A stretch of DNA of 41,248 nt from Clostridiales bacterium (GCA_029227635.1 JAQYAH010000029.1:1-41248); one strand, 5' to 3'. Positions 1 to 9,640 are shown, numbered from the stretch's first letter. Program-made: numbers and translations. Notes: generated by a model from the sequence alone, not told the origin.

Positions 1-946
1 GTCCCAGGATCATGAACTCCTCCATGGCTTCCTTCACTCCTATCACCTCTGTGAGTTCAGGCTCTCCCTCTCCTGTTAGATAATCTCCCAGGGATTCCGT
101 TACCTTGTACCGGCCCCTGTTTAAATAGGAGGCTGCTCCAAGGCCTATTCCCAGATAGCTTACCCCCGTCCAGTATCCAATGTTGTGCCGGCATTCTCTT
201 CCCGGCAGTCCATAATTGGAGATCTCATAGCGGTTGTAACCACAGGATGGCAAAAGGCTCTCCGTAATCTCATCCATCTCCTCCACCTCTTCTTCTGTGG
301 GATAAGGGGGAAGGGGTCTTCCCAGGGCATCTATCCCCCCGGCAAAAGGAGTTTCCTCCTCCGTGATAAGGGAATAGACGGAAAGATGCTCCGGGCTTAG
401 GGCAAGGACCTTATGAAGGGTTTCGGCAAAAGAATCCGGGCTCTGTCCCGGCAGAGCGGAAATGAGGTCCACATTGATATTGGAAAAGCCCACTTTTCGG
501 GAAAGCGCATATTCCTCAAGAAAAGACTCATAGCTGTGGATCCTTCCCAGCATTTTTAGTTCCTTTTCATCGGCGGACTGCAATCCAAGGCTCAGCCGGT
601 TTGCCCCCGCCGAAAAAAGCGCCGAGAGCTTATCCGCATTTAAAGTTCCGGGGTTGGCCTCCACCGTTATCTCCGAATCTTTGGAAAAGGAAAAACACTC
701 AAAGGTTCTCCCTATGATCTTCTCCAGTTCCCGGGGTGAAAGTATGGAAGGAGTTCCGCCCCCTACAAAAAGACTGGTGATCTCTCTGTCCCTGAATCTC
801 TCCCCGAATGCCGCAATATCTTCTGTGAGCCTTTTTACGTAGGCACTGCGAACCTCCGGTTCCCGGGAAAAGGACAGAAAATCGCAGTAGGCACATTTCC
901 TCACACAAAAAGGAACATGAATATACAGTTCCATATCTCTATTCAT
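1..946 (-). CDS. hemW: HemW-type radical SAM protein, 3' end cut by window
   Basis: This is the oxygen-independent coproporphyrinogen-oxidase-like radical SAM family, now regarded as the heme chaperone HemW. The reading frame is open from 946 to the window edge, about 315 codons; the family is usually near 380, so roughly 65 C-terminal residues are missing. The N-terminus has LYIHVPFC and the CxxxCxxC cluster (C14, C18, C21), followed by CDF, and a GGGTP SAM-binding motif near residue 62. Two starts are possible: ATG at 946, which overlaps the lepA stop by 8 bases, or ATG at 934, which gives the usual short N-terminus. Neither has a strong ribosome binding site, so translation is probably coupled to lepA. 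The family assignment is firm; the choice between heme chaperone and true HemN activity rests on family knowledge. Confidence 0.9.
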   Translation of the reverse strand, partial: MNRDMELYIHVPFCVRKCAYCDFLSFSREPEVRSAYVKRLTEDIAAFGERFRDREITSLFVGGGTPSILSPRELEKIIGRTFECFSFSKDSEITVEANPGTLNADKLSALFSAGANRLSLGLQSADEKELKMLGRIHSYESFLEEYALSRKVGFSNINVDLISALPGQSPDSFAETLHKVLALSPEHLSVYSLITEEETPFAGGIDALGRPLPPYPTEEEVEEMDEITESLLPSCGYNRYEISNYGLPGRECRHNIGYWTGVSYLGIGLGAASYLNRGRYKVTESLGDYLTGEGEPELTEVIGVKEAMEEFMILG

Positions 947-2753
947 CGTCAAGCTTAAGCACGCTCATGAAGGCCTTCTGGGGGATCTCCACCGAGCCCA
1001 CCTGCCTCATGCGCTTCTTACCTTCCTTCTGCTTCTCAAGAAGTTTCTTTTTACGAGAAATATCACCGCCGTAACACTTGGCAAGTACGTCTTTTCGCAT
1101 TGCCTTTACTGTCTCGCTGGCAATGATCTTGCTTCCTATTGCCGCCTGAATGGGCACCTCAAACATCTGGCGAGGAATCTCTTCCTTGAGCTTCTCACAC
1201 ATCTTCCGTCCTCTCTCGTAGGCGGTGGACTTGTGAAGGATGAAGGAGAGGGCATCCACTCCCTCCTTGTTGATAAGGATGTCCAGTTTCACCAGATCCG
1301 ACTTCTCGTAGCCTTTGAGCTCGTAGTCAAAGGATGCATAACCTCTGGATCTGGATTTCAAGGCATCGAAGAAATCATAAATGATCTCGTTCAGGGGCAG
1401 ATCGTACTTGAGGAGCGCTCTGGTCTCCTCGAGATACTCCATGCTCTTATATATTCCCCGGCGCTCCTGGCAAAGATCCATGATGGCGCCGATGTACTGA
1501 GAAGTCACCATGATCTCTGCCGCCACAAAAGGTTCTTCCATGTACTCGATCTCCGAGGGGTCCGGAAGGTTTGTGGGGTTGGTCAGTGTCATGACTTCTC
1601 CGTTAGTCTTATGTACCTTGTATACAACGCTGGGGGCTGTGGTAACCAGATCCAGGTTGTACTCTCTCTCCAATCGCTCCTGAATGATCTCCAAATGGAG
1701 AAGGCCCAAAAATCCGCATCTGAAACCAAAGCCTAGAGCCACTGAAGTCTCCGGCTCAAACTGAAGAGCCGCATCGTTAAGCTGAAGCTTCTCCAGAGCG
1801 TCTCTGAGATCCGGATACTTAGCTCCGTCAGCAGGATACATTCCACAGTAAACCATGGAGTTTACCTTCTTGTAGCCGGGGAGCGCCTCCTTGCAGGGAT
1901 TTCCCGCCAAAGTGACAGTATCTCCCACCCGGGTATCCGCCACATTCTTAAGGCTTGCGGTAAAATATCCAACCATTCCGGCACTCAGGGAATCACAGGG
2001 GATAAACTGTCCTGCACCAAAGTATCCTGTCTCCACTACATCTGCCTCAGCGCCGGTTGCCATCATGCGAATACGCATTCCGGGTTTTAACTCTCCGTCC
2101 ATGAAGCGGCAGAAAACAATAACTCCTTTATAAGGATCATATACTGAGTCGAAGATCAAAGCTTTTAATGGAGCATCTGCATCTCCGTCTGGTGCAGGGA
2201 GGTCGGACACGATCTTTTCAAGAACATCTTCCACTCCCACTCCGGTCTTGGCAGAGATCAGAGGGGCATCCTCCGCGTCAAGGCCTATGATATCCTCTAT
2301 CTCCTCCTTGACTCTGTCGGGATCCGCACTTGGAAGGTCGATCTTGTTGATGACCGGAACCACCTCCAGGTCATGATCCAGGGCCAGATAGACATTGCCA
2401 AGGGTCTGTGCTTCCACGCCCTGAGCCGCATCCACCACGAGAACCGCACCCTCACAAGCCGCAAGGGATCTTGAAACCTCATAGTTGAAGTCCACATGTC
2501 CCGGAGTGTCAATGAGGTTGAGAATGTATTCTTTTCCATCCCTGGCGGTGTACACGATTCTCACCGACTGAGCCTTGATGGTTATTCCTCTCTCTCTCTC
2601 CAGTTCCATGTTGTCCAGCACCTGGGACTGCATCTCTCTGCTGGTCAAAAGCCCGGTCATCTCAATGATCCGGTCCGCCAGGGTTGATTTGCCATGGTCA
2701 ATATGGGCAATTATGCAAAAATTACGAATACGATCCTGGTCAATTCTAGCCAT
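939..2753 (-). CDS. lepA: Elongation factor 4 (LepA), ribosomal back-translocase GTPase
   Basis: LepA/EF4 is a translational GTPase that acts on the ribosome. The 604-residue protein is full length. The P-loop AHIDHGKST lies at residues 16-24, followed by the switch [10 protein letters not shown], an NKID base-recognition motif near residue 136, and the LepA-specific C-terminal domain over roughly the last 110 residues, ending in KLDDE. The start ATG overlaps the holA stop by one base (TAATG), a typical coupled junction, and hemW follows with a short overlap. lepA-hemW order is common in Firmicutes. I see nothing unusual in the coding sequence. Confidence 0.97.
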   Translation of the reverse strand: MARIDQDRIRNFCIIAHIDHGKSTLADRIIEMTGLLTSREMQSQVLDNMELERERGITIKAQSVRIVYTARDGKEYILNLIDTPGHVDFNYEVSRSLAACEGAVLVVDAAQGVEAQTLGNVYLALDHDLEVVPVINKIDLPSADPDRVKEEIEDIIGLDAEDAPLISAKTGVGVEDVLEKIVSDLPAPDGDADAPLKALIFDSVYDPYKGVIVFCRFMDGELKPGMRIRMMATGAEADVVETGYFGAGQFIPCDSLSAGMVGYFTASLKNVADTRVGDTVTLAGNPCKEALPGYKKVNSMVYCGMYPADGAKYPDLRDALEKLQLNDAALQFEPETSVALGFGFRCGFLGLLHLEIIQERLEREYNLDLVTTAPSVVYKVHKTNGEVMTLTNPTNLPDPSEIEYMEEPFVAAEIMVTSQYIGAIMDLCQERRGIYKSMEYLEETRALLKYDLPLNEIIYDFFDALKSRSRGYASFDYELKGYEKSDLVKLDILINKEGVDALSFILHKSTAYERGRKMCEKLKEEIPRQMFEVPIQAAIGSKIIASETVKAMRKDVLAKCYGGDISRKKKLLEKQKEGKKRMRQVGSVEIPQKAFMSVLKLDDE

Positions 2754-3754
2754 TAGTTTTCCTCACTTCGACTGCTGTATTTGATAATAAATAATTCCAC
2801 ACTCAGGCGGTCAGATAAATTTCCCTGCTTTACCGCCTCCTCCAGGAGGGCACACTCTTCCATTGCCTCCCGGATCGTTTTACCGGAAAGTTTTCCGGCG
2901 ATCTGCTGATATCTTCGCACCGCGAAATCCCTGAGGGAAAGCCTCTCTGCGATTTCCTTTACCGTAAATCCCTCCCCCATCATGGACTTTACGCCATAGA
3001 GGTTCCGATACTGCCGATTAATAAGAAATAAGATTCCAAGAGGTGCTTCCTTAAGAGCAAGCAGATCGTAATAACGATCAAGGGCCTTCTTCTTATTCCT
3101 CTCACTCACCGCATCCACCATCTCAAAGACCTTGCCGTTAATGGTTCTCACCGAGATGGCTTCCAGATCTGCCAGCCGGATCTCCCTGCTCTCCAAAGAA
3201 TAGGCGATGAGCTTCTCCATCTCATTGTCCAAAAGAGTCATGTTCCTGTCGCAGCGGGCGATCAGCTCCTCCGCCACCCCTTTTTGGACTTTGATATCTG
3301 CCTTCTTAAACCTGGTCAGGATCCACCTTGCAATGGTGCCCTCCTCCGGGGTGCCGAACTCCGCAATGGTGCCGTGCTTCTGCATGGATTTGTAGATCCG
3401 CTTCCGTTTATCCACGTTCTTCTCCACAAAAATGAGCACCGTAGTGTCCGGGATCTCCTCAAAAAATTCCGCCAGCATCTCCTGATTGGTCTTGAAAAAG
3501 CCGCTGTTCTCCACCACCAGTACCTTTCGCTCCGCGAAAAAAGGCACCTCCCCGGCAGTGGACGCTATCTCCTCAGGACTCAAATCCTCTCCGGAATACC
3601 TGATACAGTTGAATCCGTCCTCCTCCGGAACCAAAGCTTTTATGAGCTTGTCCCGGTACTGATTCTTCAGATACTCCTCCTCCCCGCAGAGCAGGTAGAG
3701 CCGGCTGATCTCACCCTTCTTCAGTTGTTCTTCAATAGGATTTGTGTATGCCAT
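2753..3754 (-). CDS. holA: DNA polymerase III subunit delta
   Basis: HolA is the delta subunit of the clamp loader, which opens the beta sliding clamp at replication forks. The 333-residue length is typical. The N-terminus carries the family's [15 protein letters not shown] segment, a degenerate nucleotide-binding region, and the rest has the usual low-conservation helical C-terminal collar domain. The start ATG at 3754 has only a weak upstream GGA. An extended -10 promoter candidate lies about 35 bases upstream, so holA-lepA-hemW may also be transcribed on their own. The small ORF at 3816-3908 precedes it. In many Firmicutes rpsT neighbours holA; I do not see rpsT here. Confidence 0.92.
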   Translation of the reverse strand: MAYTNPIEEQLKKGEISRLYLLCGEEEYLKNQYRDKLIKALVPEEDGFNCIRYSGEDLSPEEIASTAGEVPFFAERKVLVVENSGFFKTNQEMLAEFFEEIPDTTVLIFVEKNVDKRKRIYKSMQKHGTIAEFGTPEEGTIARWILTRFKKADIKVQKGVAEELIARCDRNMTLLDNEMEKLIAYSLESREIRLADLEAISVRTINGKVFEMVDAVSERNKKKALDRYYDLLALKEAPLGILFLINRQYRNLYGVKSMMGEGFTVKEIAERLSLRDFAVRRYQQIAGKLSGKTIREAMEECALLEEAVKQGNLSDRLSVELFIIKYSSRSEEN

Positions 3755-3789
3755 AATAAGTATCCAAAAAATGCGACTGTAACTAAATA

Positions 3790-3798
3790 ATTATATCA
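3790..3798 (-). promoter_or_regulatory. Extended -10 promoter candidate upstream of holA
   Basis: On the minus strand the sequence reads TGATATAAT, a perfect TATAAT (3790-3795) with the TG of an extended -10. The -35 region at 17-18 bp is poor. It would start transcription about 30 bases before holA. Confidence 0.45.
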
Positions 3799-3815
3799 TA
3801 TCCCCAGAATCACTT

Positions 3816-3908
3816 CTACATTGTTGTAATCAGTACGCTAATGGTTCCAAGCACCATAGCTCCCACTAAAATGAGGGCGATAATTGCAAAAAGTTTTCTA
3901 TTTCTCAT
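3816..3908 (-). CDS. 30-residue single-pass membrane peptide
   Basis: This short ORF encodes 30 residues. It starts MRNRKLF, continues through one hydrophobic segment covering most of residues 7-27, and ends in TTM before TAG. The start ATG lies inside the last codons of comEC, 11 bases before the comEC end, and is preceded by a near-perfect ribosome binding site (AAGGAGG with a 6-base spacer). Such a site within the C-terminal codons of another gene is unlikely by chance. A positively charged start followed by one membrane helix resembles the Prli42/DUF4044 class of tiny Firmicute membrane proteins, but I cannot confirm membership. It sits between comEC and holA and is probably co-translated with comEC. 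Function unknown. Confidence 0.65.
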   Translation of the reverse strand: MRNRKLFAIIALILVGAMVLGTISVLITTM

Positions 3909-6150
3909 GCCCTTCCTCCTTTTCTTTCACAAGTTTAGTACGAAACACGGAAACCTTCAAGGAATTTCCGTCAGTAACAAGCCTTATGGCTCCGGACTCA
4001 TCCGTCCTTTTGACCAAAACCTTCCACTCCTCAAGCCTTTGAAGTGCCTCCTTGCCCGGATGGGAGTAGCGGTTATCAATTCCGCAGGAAATTACTCCAA
4101 GCGAAGGCTGTACCGCCTCAAGCAGAGTCTCCCCGGTACCGTTGTTGGAACCGTGATGGCCCACCTTCAAAACACTGAAGGCTTCACCTTTTAGTTCTTC
4201 AGCCAAAAGTTCTTCCCCCTCTCCCTCCAGATCACCTGTCAGGAGCATGGTAAAGCTTCCGTAGGAGAGCCTCAGCACCATCGACCCCTGATTTGGATCC
4301 TTTGGAACAAGAGACTTATCCGGATAAAGACAACTCAGGGTAAGTTTTCCCGATTTCGCATTATCTCCTTTTGCAAAAAGACCTGCTTCTCCCTTATCCT
4401 CAAAAGCCTTTATAAGCTCCTGCCCTGCCTTCGTCTCTGCGGCCTGACATGTGAGATAAAGCCTCTCCACCTTGATTCCGGGATCTTTTGCCAGTTCCAA
4501 AAGCCCGCTTATGTGGTCCTCATCCTCGTGGGTCACAAAAATGGCATCCACCTTCCGGATCCCATTATACTTCAAAAAGGGAATGATCCTGTACTGCCCC
4601 ACTTTACTTACATCCGTACTGCCTCCGTCTATGAGGATGCAGTGCCCCGGCCTGCTTCTGATGCAAAGACACTCTCCCTGCCCCACATCAAGCATGGTTA
4701 TCTCCAGGTCTCTTTGGGGTATTTTTACCAGAAGAATGCTCAACAGCAAAACTCCCAGGGAAAAAATCTTAATCAAAAGGCCAGGAGAGGGCTTTTTTAA
4801 GGGGTCAGTCCTTTTGTATATGAAAAACAATAGGAGCACCAATCCCCCGTAAAAAAGAAAAAGCCTCAGAAGGCTCACATTCCCGGTCACGAAAGGAGCT
4901 CCGAAGATTACCTTCACCTTCTCAGAGCAAAAAGCGATCAGCCTCAAAGGGAGAACTGCCACACTTCCGGCGGCTTTGCCAAGGACAAGGTTCCCCCCGG
5001 AAAGAGCCAGGGCCAGAAGACCCAGCAGAAAAAAAGCAGACATTAGGGGAATGGCCAAAATATTCATCAAGGTCCCCACAAGGGGCAGCTCATAGTAGCA
5101 CTTCATAATGATGGGGGTAGTGAAAAGAAACAGCATAAAACTCGGAACAATACTTCCTTTTGCGGAAACTATGTTCTTTCTCCCCCTTACTCTCATGCGT
5201 CTCAGAGCATTTCTTTCTCGCTCCTCAAAGATTCCCAGCACCATAAAACTGGCCGCTGCGGCAAAAGAAAGATAAAAACCCCCGTCAAAAAACAACATTG
5301 GATTTCGATTAAGAATCAGTCCCGCCGCCAGAAAAAAAGCTGTGATCCGGTCATTTCGTCTCCCAAATGCCTCAGCGCCGGTGCCCAGCACGAAAAAAGT
5401 AAAAGCCCGAAGCACCGGAGGCTTGAACCCGGCCACCCCGGCATAGATTCCCACCAGGACTATGGCAAAAACGCTCCCCCCTATTCCGTTGGAAAAAAGC
5501 TTTCCGGCAGCTCTTTTGGCAAGAGCCCCTATTAGACTCACATGAAGCCCCGACACCGCAAGAAGATGGGCTATCCCATTACTTCGGTAAAGGTCTTTGA
5601 CTCCCTCCTCCAAAGACTCCTTGCTGCCTATAAGCATAGCTGCCGCTGTTCCCGCCTCATCATCGGGAAAGACTTCCCTGATAAGCTCGTTAAGGTGCAG
5701 ATTTATTCGTCTTATGGTCTCGTCATAAAATCTCACCCGGGAGTTCACCTTGAGTATCCTGTCACAAAAGATCCGGCCGGTGATGCCTTTTATCTGATAA
5801 TATCGCTTTAGGTTAAACTCTCCGGGGTTTCCGGGTTCCGCATACTCTTTCGCTTCCCCCATGACCTCCACCTCGTTTCCAAGACTGATATCCTCCGGCT
5901 CATCCAGGTATACCAAGAGCTTACCCAGTTCTTTTGTCTCAAGAACAAACTTGAACCGATCCCCGAAGGAGTCTATCTCCGAGACGATCCCCCTGACTTT
6001 GATATTCCCTTCGGGAACCCTGATCCCATTCAGCTCCTCAAGGATTCCGAAGACTCTAATTCCCGCAATAAGTACAAGAAGGAGACCGACAAAAGCCAAA
6101 GGCCTCCTGTCGATCTCCTTATATGTTCTCCTCAATAATCTTAAAAACAT
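3898..6150 (-). CDS. comEC: ComEC/Rec2 DNA-uptake channel with metallo-beta-lactamase domain
   Basis: ComEC forms the inner-membrane channel that imports single-stranded DNA during transformation. The 750-residue protein has the full architecture: an N-terminal membrane segment (about 18-36), a soluble OB-like/DUF4131 region, the polytopic competence domain (about 185-460), and a C-terminal metallo-beta-lactamase domain beginning near DVGQGECL. That domain has ILIDGG and a THEDEDH metal motif; like other ComEC proteins it lacks the second histidine of HxHxDH. The start ATG at 6150 follows an AGGA with a 6-base spacer. It lies 32 bases downstream of the GerMN lipoprotein gene and belongs to the long operon that begins with comEA. 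comEB is absent between them. Confidence 0.93.
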   Translation of the reverse strand: MFLRLLRRTYKEIDRRPLAFVGLLLVLIAGIRVFGILEELNGIRVPEGNIKVRGIVSEIDSFGDRFKFVLETKELGKLLVYLDEPEDISLGNEVEVMGEAKEYAEPGNPGEFNLKRYYQIKGITGRIFCDRILKVNSRVRFYDETIRRINLHLNELIREVFPDDEAGTAAAMLIGSKESLEEGVKDLYRSNGIAHLLAVSGLHVSLIGALAKRAAGKLFSNGIGGSVFAIVLVGIYAGVAGFKPPVLRAFTFFVLGTGAEAFGRRNDRITAFFLAAGLILNRNPMLFFDGGFYLSFAAAASFMVLGIFEERERNALRRMRVRGRKNIVSAKGSIVPSFMLFLFTTPIIMKCYYELPLVGTLMNILAIPLMSAFFLLGLLALALSGGNLVLGKAAGSVAVLPLRLIAFCSEKVKVIFGAPFVTGNVSLLRLFLFYGGLVLLLFFIYKRTDPLKKPSPGLLIKIFSLGVLLLSILLVKIPQRDLEITMLDVGQGECLCIRSRPGHCILIDGGSTDVSKVGQYRIIPFLKYNGIRKVDAIFVTHEDEDHISGLLELAKDPGIKVERLYLTCQAAETKAGQELIKAFEDKGEAGLFAKGDNAKSGKLTLSCLYPDKSLVPKDPNQGSMVLRLSYGSFTMLLTGDLEGEGEELLAEELKGEAFSVLKVGHHGSNNGTGETLLEAVQPSLGVISCGIDNRYSHPGKEALQRLEEWKVLVKRTDESGAIRLVTDGNSLKVSVFRTKLVKEKEEGHEK

Positions 6151-6182
6151 AGCGCATCCTGCGCTCTCATATCCCCCGGCGT

Positions 6183-6698
6183 TTATTCCGCCTCAAGCAA
6201 AACAGTGCCTCCATCCACAAAGGTATCCTCTGTCATTACCCCGACTTCCCCGCCGGTGGAATATTCCAGTGGCTTGTTGTTCACGGTGAATTCCACACCG
6301 TCCACCCCCTGGATCTGCATCAGAGTCAGCACATAAGCCCCCCGGCACAGTACCTCTCTCGTAGACCCCATATTGTAATAGTCGTCGGAAAAATCAAGAG
6401 TCAGGACTCCGTCACAGATCTCCGCTCCCTGAAGTTCCACATCCGCAGGCAGCGGATTGAGACTCCCCTTCTTCACCGGCATCTCCTCCAGATCTTTAAG
6501 GGTTATGCTTATATCCTCCTCGGAATCCTCCGCCTTAGTCTTGTACTTGAATCTCTCAAGCTCTATTTCATCCACATCAATACCGTACATCCATCTTCCG
6601 TCATCATCGGCTTTGCCGGAAGACTTCCGGGAGCAGCCTGCACAGGCAAGGATCATAATAAAGACAAACGCCGCCAGAATCTTTCTGCTAATTCTCAT
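6183..6698 (-). CDS. GerMN-domain lipoprotein
   Basis: This is a secreted lipoprotein of 171 residues. A signal peptide ends in a lipobox (CAGCS; acylated cysteine about residue 22 from the chosen start), followed by a polar linker and a C-terminal GerMN domain. The domain is recognisable from the order L-P-x-x-V-x-L, DGVLTLDFS, YVLTLMQIQGVDGVEFTVN and GGEV. I place the start at ATG 6698 because AGAGGTG lies six bases upstream; a GTG at 6707 in the same frame would add three residues. It directly follows the sensor kinase gene. GerMN domains occur in spore-germination GerM and in the actinobacterial LpqB lipoprotein beside MtrAB, which suggests a cell-envelope role coupled to the kinase. That role is inference. 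Confidence 0.82.
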   Translation of the reverse strand: MRISRKILAAFVFIMILACAGCSRKSSGKADDDGRWMYGIDVDEIELERFKYKTKAEDSEEDISITLKDLEEMPVKKGSLNPLPADVELQGAEICDGVLTLDFSDDYYNMGSTREVLCRGAYVLTLMQIQGVDGVEFTVNNKPLEYSTGGEVGVMTEDTFVDGGTVLLEAE

Positions 6699-6709
6699 AC
6701 CGGTCACCT

Positions 6710-8146
6710 CTACTTCACATAGGTCAGCGGGATCATCACGTTGAAAGTGGATCCCTCCCCCGGGGTACTGTTGACCTTTATTGAGCCTCTGTGGAGAAGA
6801 ATGATATTCTTTACAATGGCAAGGCCAAGACCGGTACCGCTGATCTCCTTAGAATGGGACTTGTCTACGCGGTAAAATCTCTCAAATATATTTTCCAGCT
6901 CCGACTCGGGAATTCCTATTCCGGAATCCTCGATCCGCACATAGAAATATTGATGGTCCGCATTCAGGGTTACATGGACATAGCCGCCCTCCTTGTTGTA
7001 CTTAACTCCATTCTCTATAAGATTGGTGAGTGCTGTGTTGAGCTTCGCCTCATCCACCTCTGCAATGACCGGGCGAAAACTCTCCATCATAAGTTCTATA
7101 TTGTGCTGGGTTGCAATAGGCCGAAGTGTCTTCAAAATGAACTCCAGGAGATCATTGATATTGACACTTTTGACCTCAAACATTTCCTTGTTGTCCAAAC
7201 GAACCAGAGTAAGAAGGTTGGTGATGATATTGTTCTCTCTGTCGATCTCCCTGGCAATGTCGGAGAGGAATTCCCTGTAGAGTTCAGAGGGCACCTCCGG
7301 CTGAGCCAAAAGTGAATCCGCCAGCACCTTCATGGAAGTGATAGGAGTCTTAAGCTCATGGGACACGTTGGATACGAACTCATCCCGGGACTCATCCTGA
7401 CGCTTAAATCTGGCCACCGCCTCATTGAGTGCACCGGTTATCTCACTGAGCTCGGCATAACCTCCCACATCTTTCAGTTCATCTTCATAGCCCTCGGCAA
7501 AATTCAGTGCCTCCCGCTTGAAGTTCCTCATAGGTATCATGTACCAGAACGCCGTTAGAAGTATCAAAAGAACTACCACAAGGCAGATACATACCAGATA
7601 GATAAGAGTCTTGTCTCTGGCCTCCTTGGTATCCAAAAGCACCCTATCCAGAGATCCCGCCACCACAAGAACCCCTTTAATAGCCGTCTCTTCCTTGGAA
7701 TCCTTCACTTTGATGGGACAGGCGCAGATCACCCTTCCCCCTTTGGTATCTGTCACTACTTCCGGGGAACCCTTGAGGGCTTTGGTATACTCCGGAGAGA
7801 TATACTCTCTTACCATATCCTCATTTCCGCCCTGAGTGTCAAAAATGATCTTGTGCTCTGTGTTCACCACAAAAGCCCGGCCCTCATAAAAATCTGCGAG
7901 CTGAGTGATCTCCCCCTCTATCACAAGGTCATATCCCGAGTCAAAAAATCCAGACTTGCCAATATCTCCCGCAACCCTTTTGGTACTGCCAAGAAGATTA
8001 TCCGACCGCGCGGAAACAGCACGCAGCTCATTTCCTGAAAGGATGGTCTCCCTGATCACTACCACCGGAATGATACCTATGATCAGCATCAGGATCACCA
8101 GTCTGAACCACATGCTGTGAAGATTCTTATTCAGTTTACTCCTCAA
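6710..8146 (-). CDS. Membrane sensor histidine kinase (WalK/PhoR-like)
   Basis: This is a two-component sensor of up to 478 residues. It has a membrane helix at about 13-31, an extracytoplasmic sensor region of about 150 residues, a second helix at about 180-203, a HAMP-like linker, a HisKA domain with HELKTP (phospho-acceptor H263) and a HATPase domain. The N box is around 375-384, DSGIGIP at 407-413 and GTGLGLAI at 437-444. The start is unusual: the frame opens with TTG one base after the response-regulator stop, a CTG at 8134 follows the GAGGAG motif, and the first ATG is only at 8113. Translation is probably coupled to the upstream regulator. The ligand is not predictable; the neighbouring GerMN lipoprotein suggests envelope sensing. 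Confidence 0.9.
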   Translation of the reverse strand: MRSKLNKNLHSMWFRLVILMLIIGIIPVVVIRETILSGNELRAVSARSDNLLGSTKRVAGDIGKSGFFDSGYDLVIEGEITQLADFYEGRAFVVNTEHKIIFDTQGGNEDMVREYISPEYTKALKGSPEVVTDTKGGRVICACPIKVKDSKEETAIKGVLVVAGSLDRVLLDTKEARDKTLIYLVCICLVVVLLILLTAFWYMIPMRNFKREALNFAEGYEDELKDVGGYAELSEITGALNEAVARFKRQDESRDEFVSNVSHELKTPITSMKVLADSLLAQPEVPSELYREFLSDIAREIDRENNIITNLLTLVRLDNKEMFEVKSVNINDLLEFILKTLRPIATQHNIELMMESFRPVIAEVDEAKLNTALTNLIENGVKYNKEGGYVHVTLNADHQYFYVRIEDSGIGIPESELENIFERFYRVDKSHSKEISGTGLGLAIVKNIILLHRGSIKVNSTPGEGSTFNVMIPLTYVK

Positions 8147-8147
8147 A

Positions 8148-8834
8148 CTATGCTTCGAAATAATAGCCTACTCCCCACTTCGTATGGATAAACTGCTTTC
8201 CTGAAACCATTGAAAGCTTATCTCTGAGTCTGCTCACATGTACATCCACAGTTCTGGCCTCACCGATGTAGCTGTCGCCCCAGATCAGGGAGAGAAGCTT
8301 ATCCCGGCTGTAGACCTTGTTGGGATGGGTAATGAGAAGCACCAGCACATCGAACTCCTTGACTGTGAGATTGATCTCCCTATCATTGAAAAAGACTCTT
8401 CTGGCGTCAGTATCCATCTTGAGTCCTCCGATCTCAATCACGGAATCCTTCTTCTCCTGCTTTCTCATGTTGTCGGTTCTTCTTGTGATTGCCTTCATCC
8501 TGGCCTTAAGTTCCAGAATATTAAAAGGCTTGGTCATGTAATCATCAGCCCCGAACTCCAGGCCCATGATTTTATCTATATCATCACCCTTGGCGGTAAG
8601 CATGATCACCGGCACATCAGAAAATTCTCTGATATGCTGACACACCTCCAGACCTGAAAGTCTGGGAAGCATAACGTCAAGGATGACCATGTCGAATTCC
8701 GAATCCTTCACCTTGTTCAGAGCCTCCTCACCGTCATAGGCACATTCAACTTCCATTCCGTCCTGCTCAAGAGAAAACTTGAGTCCTTTAACTATTAATT
8801 TCTCATCATCTACTACAAGAACTCGTCTTGCCAT
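8148..8834 (-). CDS. OmpR/PhoB-family response regulator
   Basis: This 228-residue response regulator has an N-terminal receiver domain with the acidic pocket (VVDDE), phospho-acceptor D53 in VILDVMLPR, a switch Thr in VIMLTAKG and K102 in TKPF. The C-terminal winged-helix DNA-binding domain is recognisable from LTVKEFDVL, VYSRDKLL, RTVDVHVSRLRDKL and the closing WGVGYYFEA. It resembles WalR/PhoP-type regulators. It lies 17 bases after comEA and is followed by its kinase after one base, so it and the kinase are a cognate pair. The regulon is not visible from this window. Confidence 0.92.
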   Translation of the reverse strand: MARRVLVVDDEKLIVKGLKFSLEQDGMEVECAYDGEEALNKVKDSEFDMVILDVMLPRLSGLEVCQHIREFSDVPVIMLTAKGDDIDKIMGLEFGADDYMTKPFNILELKARMKAITRRTDNMRKQEKKDSVIEIGGLKMDTDARRVFFNDREINLTVKEFDVLVLLITHPNKVYSRDKLLSLIWGDSYIGEARTVDVHVSRLRDKLSMVSGKQFIHTKWGVGYYFEA

Positions 8835-8851
8835 TTATATTAACCCCTTCG

Positions 8852-9466
8852 TTATATCGTTATTTTATCTTTGATCTTGTCAAAAGTACCTTCGCCTATC
8901 CCATCCACCTTCATAAGATCCTCTATGCTTGAAAAGCCTCCGTGGCTGCTGCGATATTCGATGATACTTCCTGCCTTAACGCTCCCTATTCCGCTAAGGG
9001 AGGTGAGTTCTGACTCTTCGGCAGTGTTAATATTGATCTTGCCGCTTCCGGGCTCTGACGTCGAATCTGCTCCGGGCTCTGTCCCGGCCTCTCCGGCTTT
9101 CGCTTCCTCAATTGTCGGCACCTTTATCTGCTCTCCGTCAACCAGCGGACGGGCAAGGTTCATTGCATCCTGACAGGCATCCTCTCTCATTCCGCCGGCA
9201 GCCTCCACCGCCTGAAAAAGTCTTGCGGAAGCCTCAAGAGAATATACGCCGGGAGAATTAACTGCTCCGCAGACATACACAAGGACTGTATCCTTGTCAC
9301 TATCTTCAGCTGCCTCATTATGGGGATTCTCCTCGTCTGAAGTCACCTCGGTCTCCCGAGAGATGGGTACTTCCTCAAGGGTATCGTCACTGCATCCAAA
9401 AAGCATCAGTACCGTCCCGAAAATCATAATAAAAGAAAGAAAAAAACAAAATCTCCTGCTTCTCAT
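8852..9466 (-). CDS. comEA: ComEA-like DNA-binding lipoprotein (SLBB + helix-hairpin-helix)
   Basis: ComEA binds incoming double-stranded DNA at the cell surface during transformation. The 204-residue protein has a hydrophobic N-terminus ending in LMLFGCS, a lipobox with C25, so it appears lipid-anchored rather than held by an uncleaved helix. Next come an acidic Ser/Glu-rich linker, a SLBB domain (VLVYVCGAVNSPGVYSL, about 62-110), another linker, and a C-terminal double helix-hairpin-helix domain (about 144-204) beginning ININTAEESEL, with GIGSVKA and VDGIGEGTFDKI. The ribosome binding site is weak. A sigma-A-like promoter (9510-9538) lies just upstream, making this the first gene of the long operon ending in hemW. 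Confidence 0.88.
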   Translation of the reverse strand: MRSRRFCFFLSFIMIFGTVLMLFGCSDDTLEEVPISRETEVTSDEENPHNEAAEDSDKDTVLVYVCGAVNSPGVYSLEASARLFQAVEAAGGMREDACQDAMNLARPLVDGEQIKVPTIEEAKAGEAGTEPGADSTSEPGSGKININTAEESELTSLSGIGSVKAGSIIEYRSSHGGFSSIEDLMKVDGIGEGTFDKIKDKITI

Positions 9467-9509
9467 AGCAAAATCCGGCTGTTTTTCTCTTTAGACCACT
9501 AACATATTT

Positions 9510-9538
9510 ATTTTACCTAAGGCAACTTTTAATATCAA
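9510..9538 (-). promoter_or_regulatory. Sigma-A-like promoter for the comEA operon
   Basis: On the minus strand TTGATA (9533-9538) and TAAAAT (9510-9515) are separated by exactly 17 bases, about 45 bases upstream of the comEA start. The region 9467-9749 holds otherwise only the gdhA terminator. Confidence 0.55.
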
Positions 9539-9640
9539 CCGTGTTTTGAGGCCCAATTGTTAAACTTTGATTAACCGTCTGTTAAGGATCCTGTCAATTG
9601 TTGCAAACTGCCGCATCACAGATGCCGCGCCAAATATTCC

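Noticed and set aside
1233-1736. 167-codon plus-strand frame opposite lepA
   Set aside because: It lies wholly antisense to the conserved lepA coding sequence, has no domain signature and no fitting ribosome binding site. The same applies to the many other opposite-strand frames in the window.
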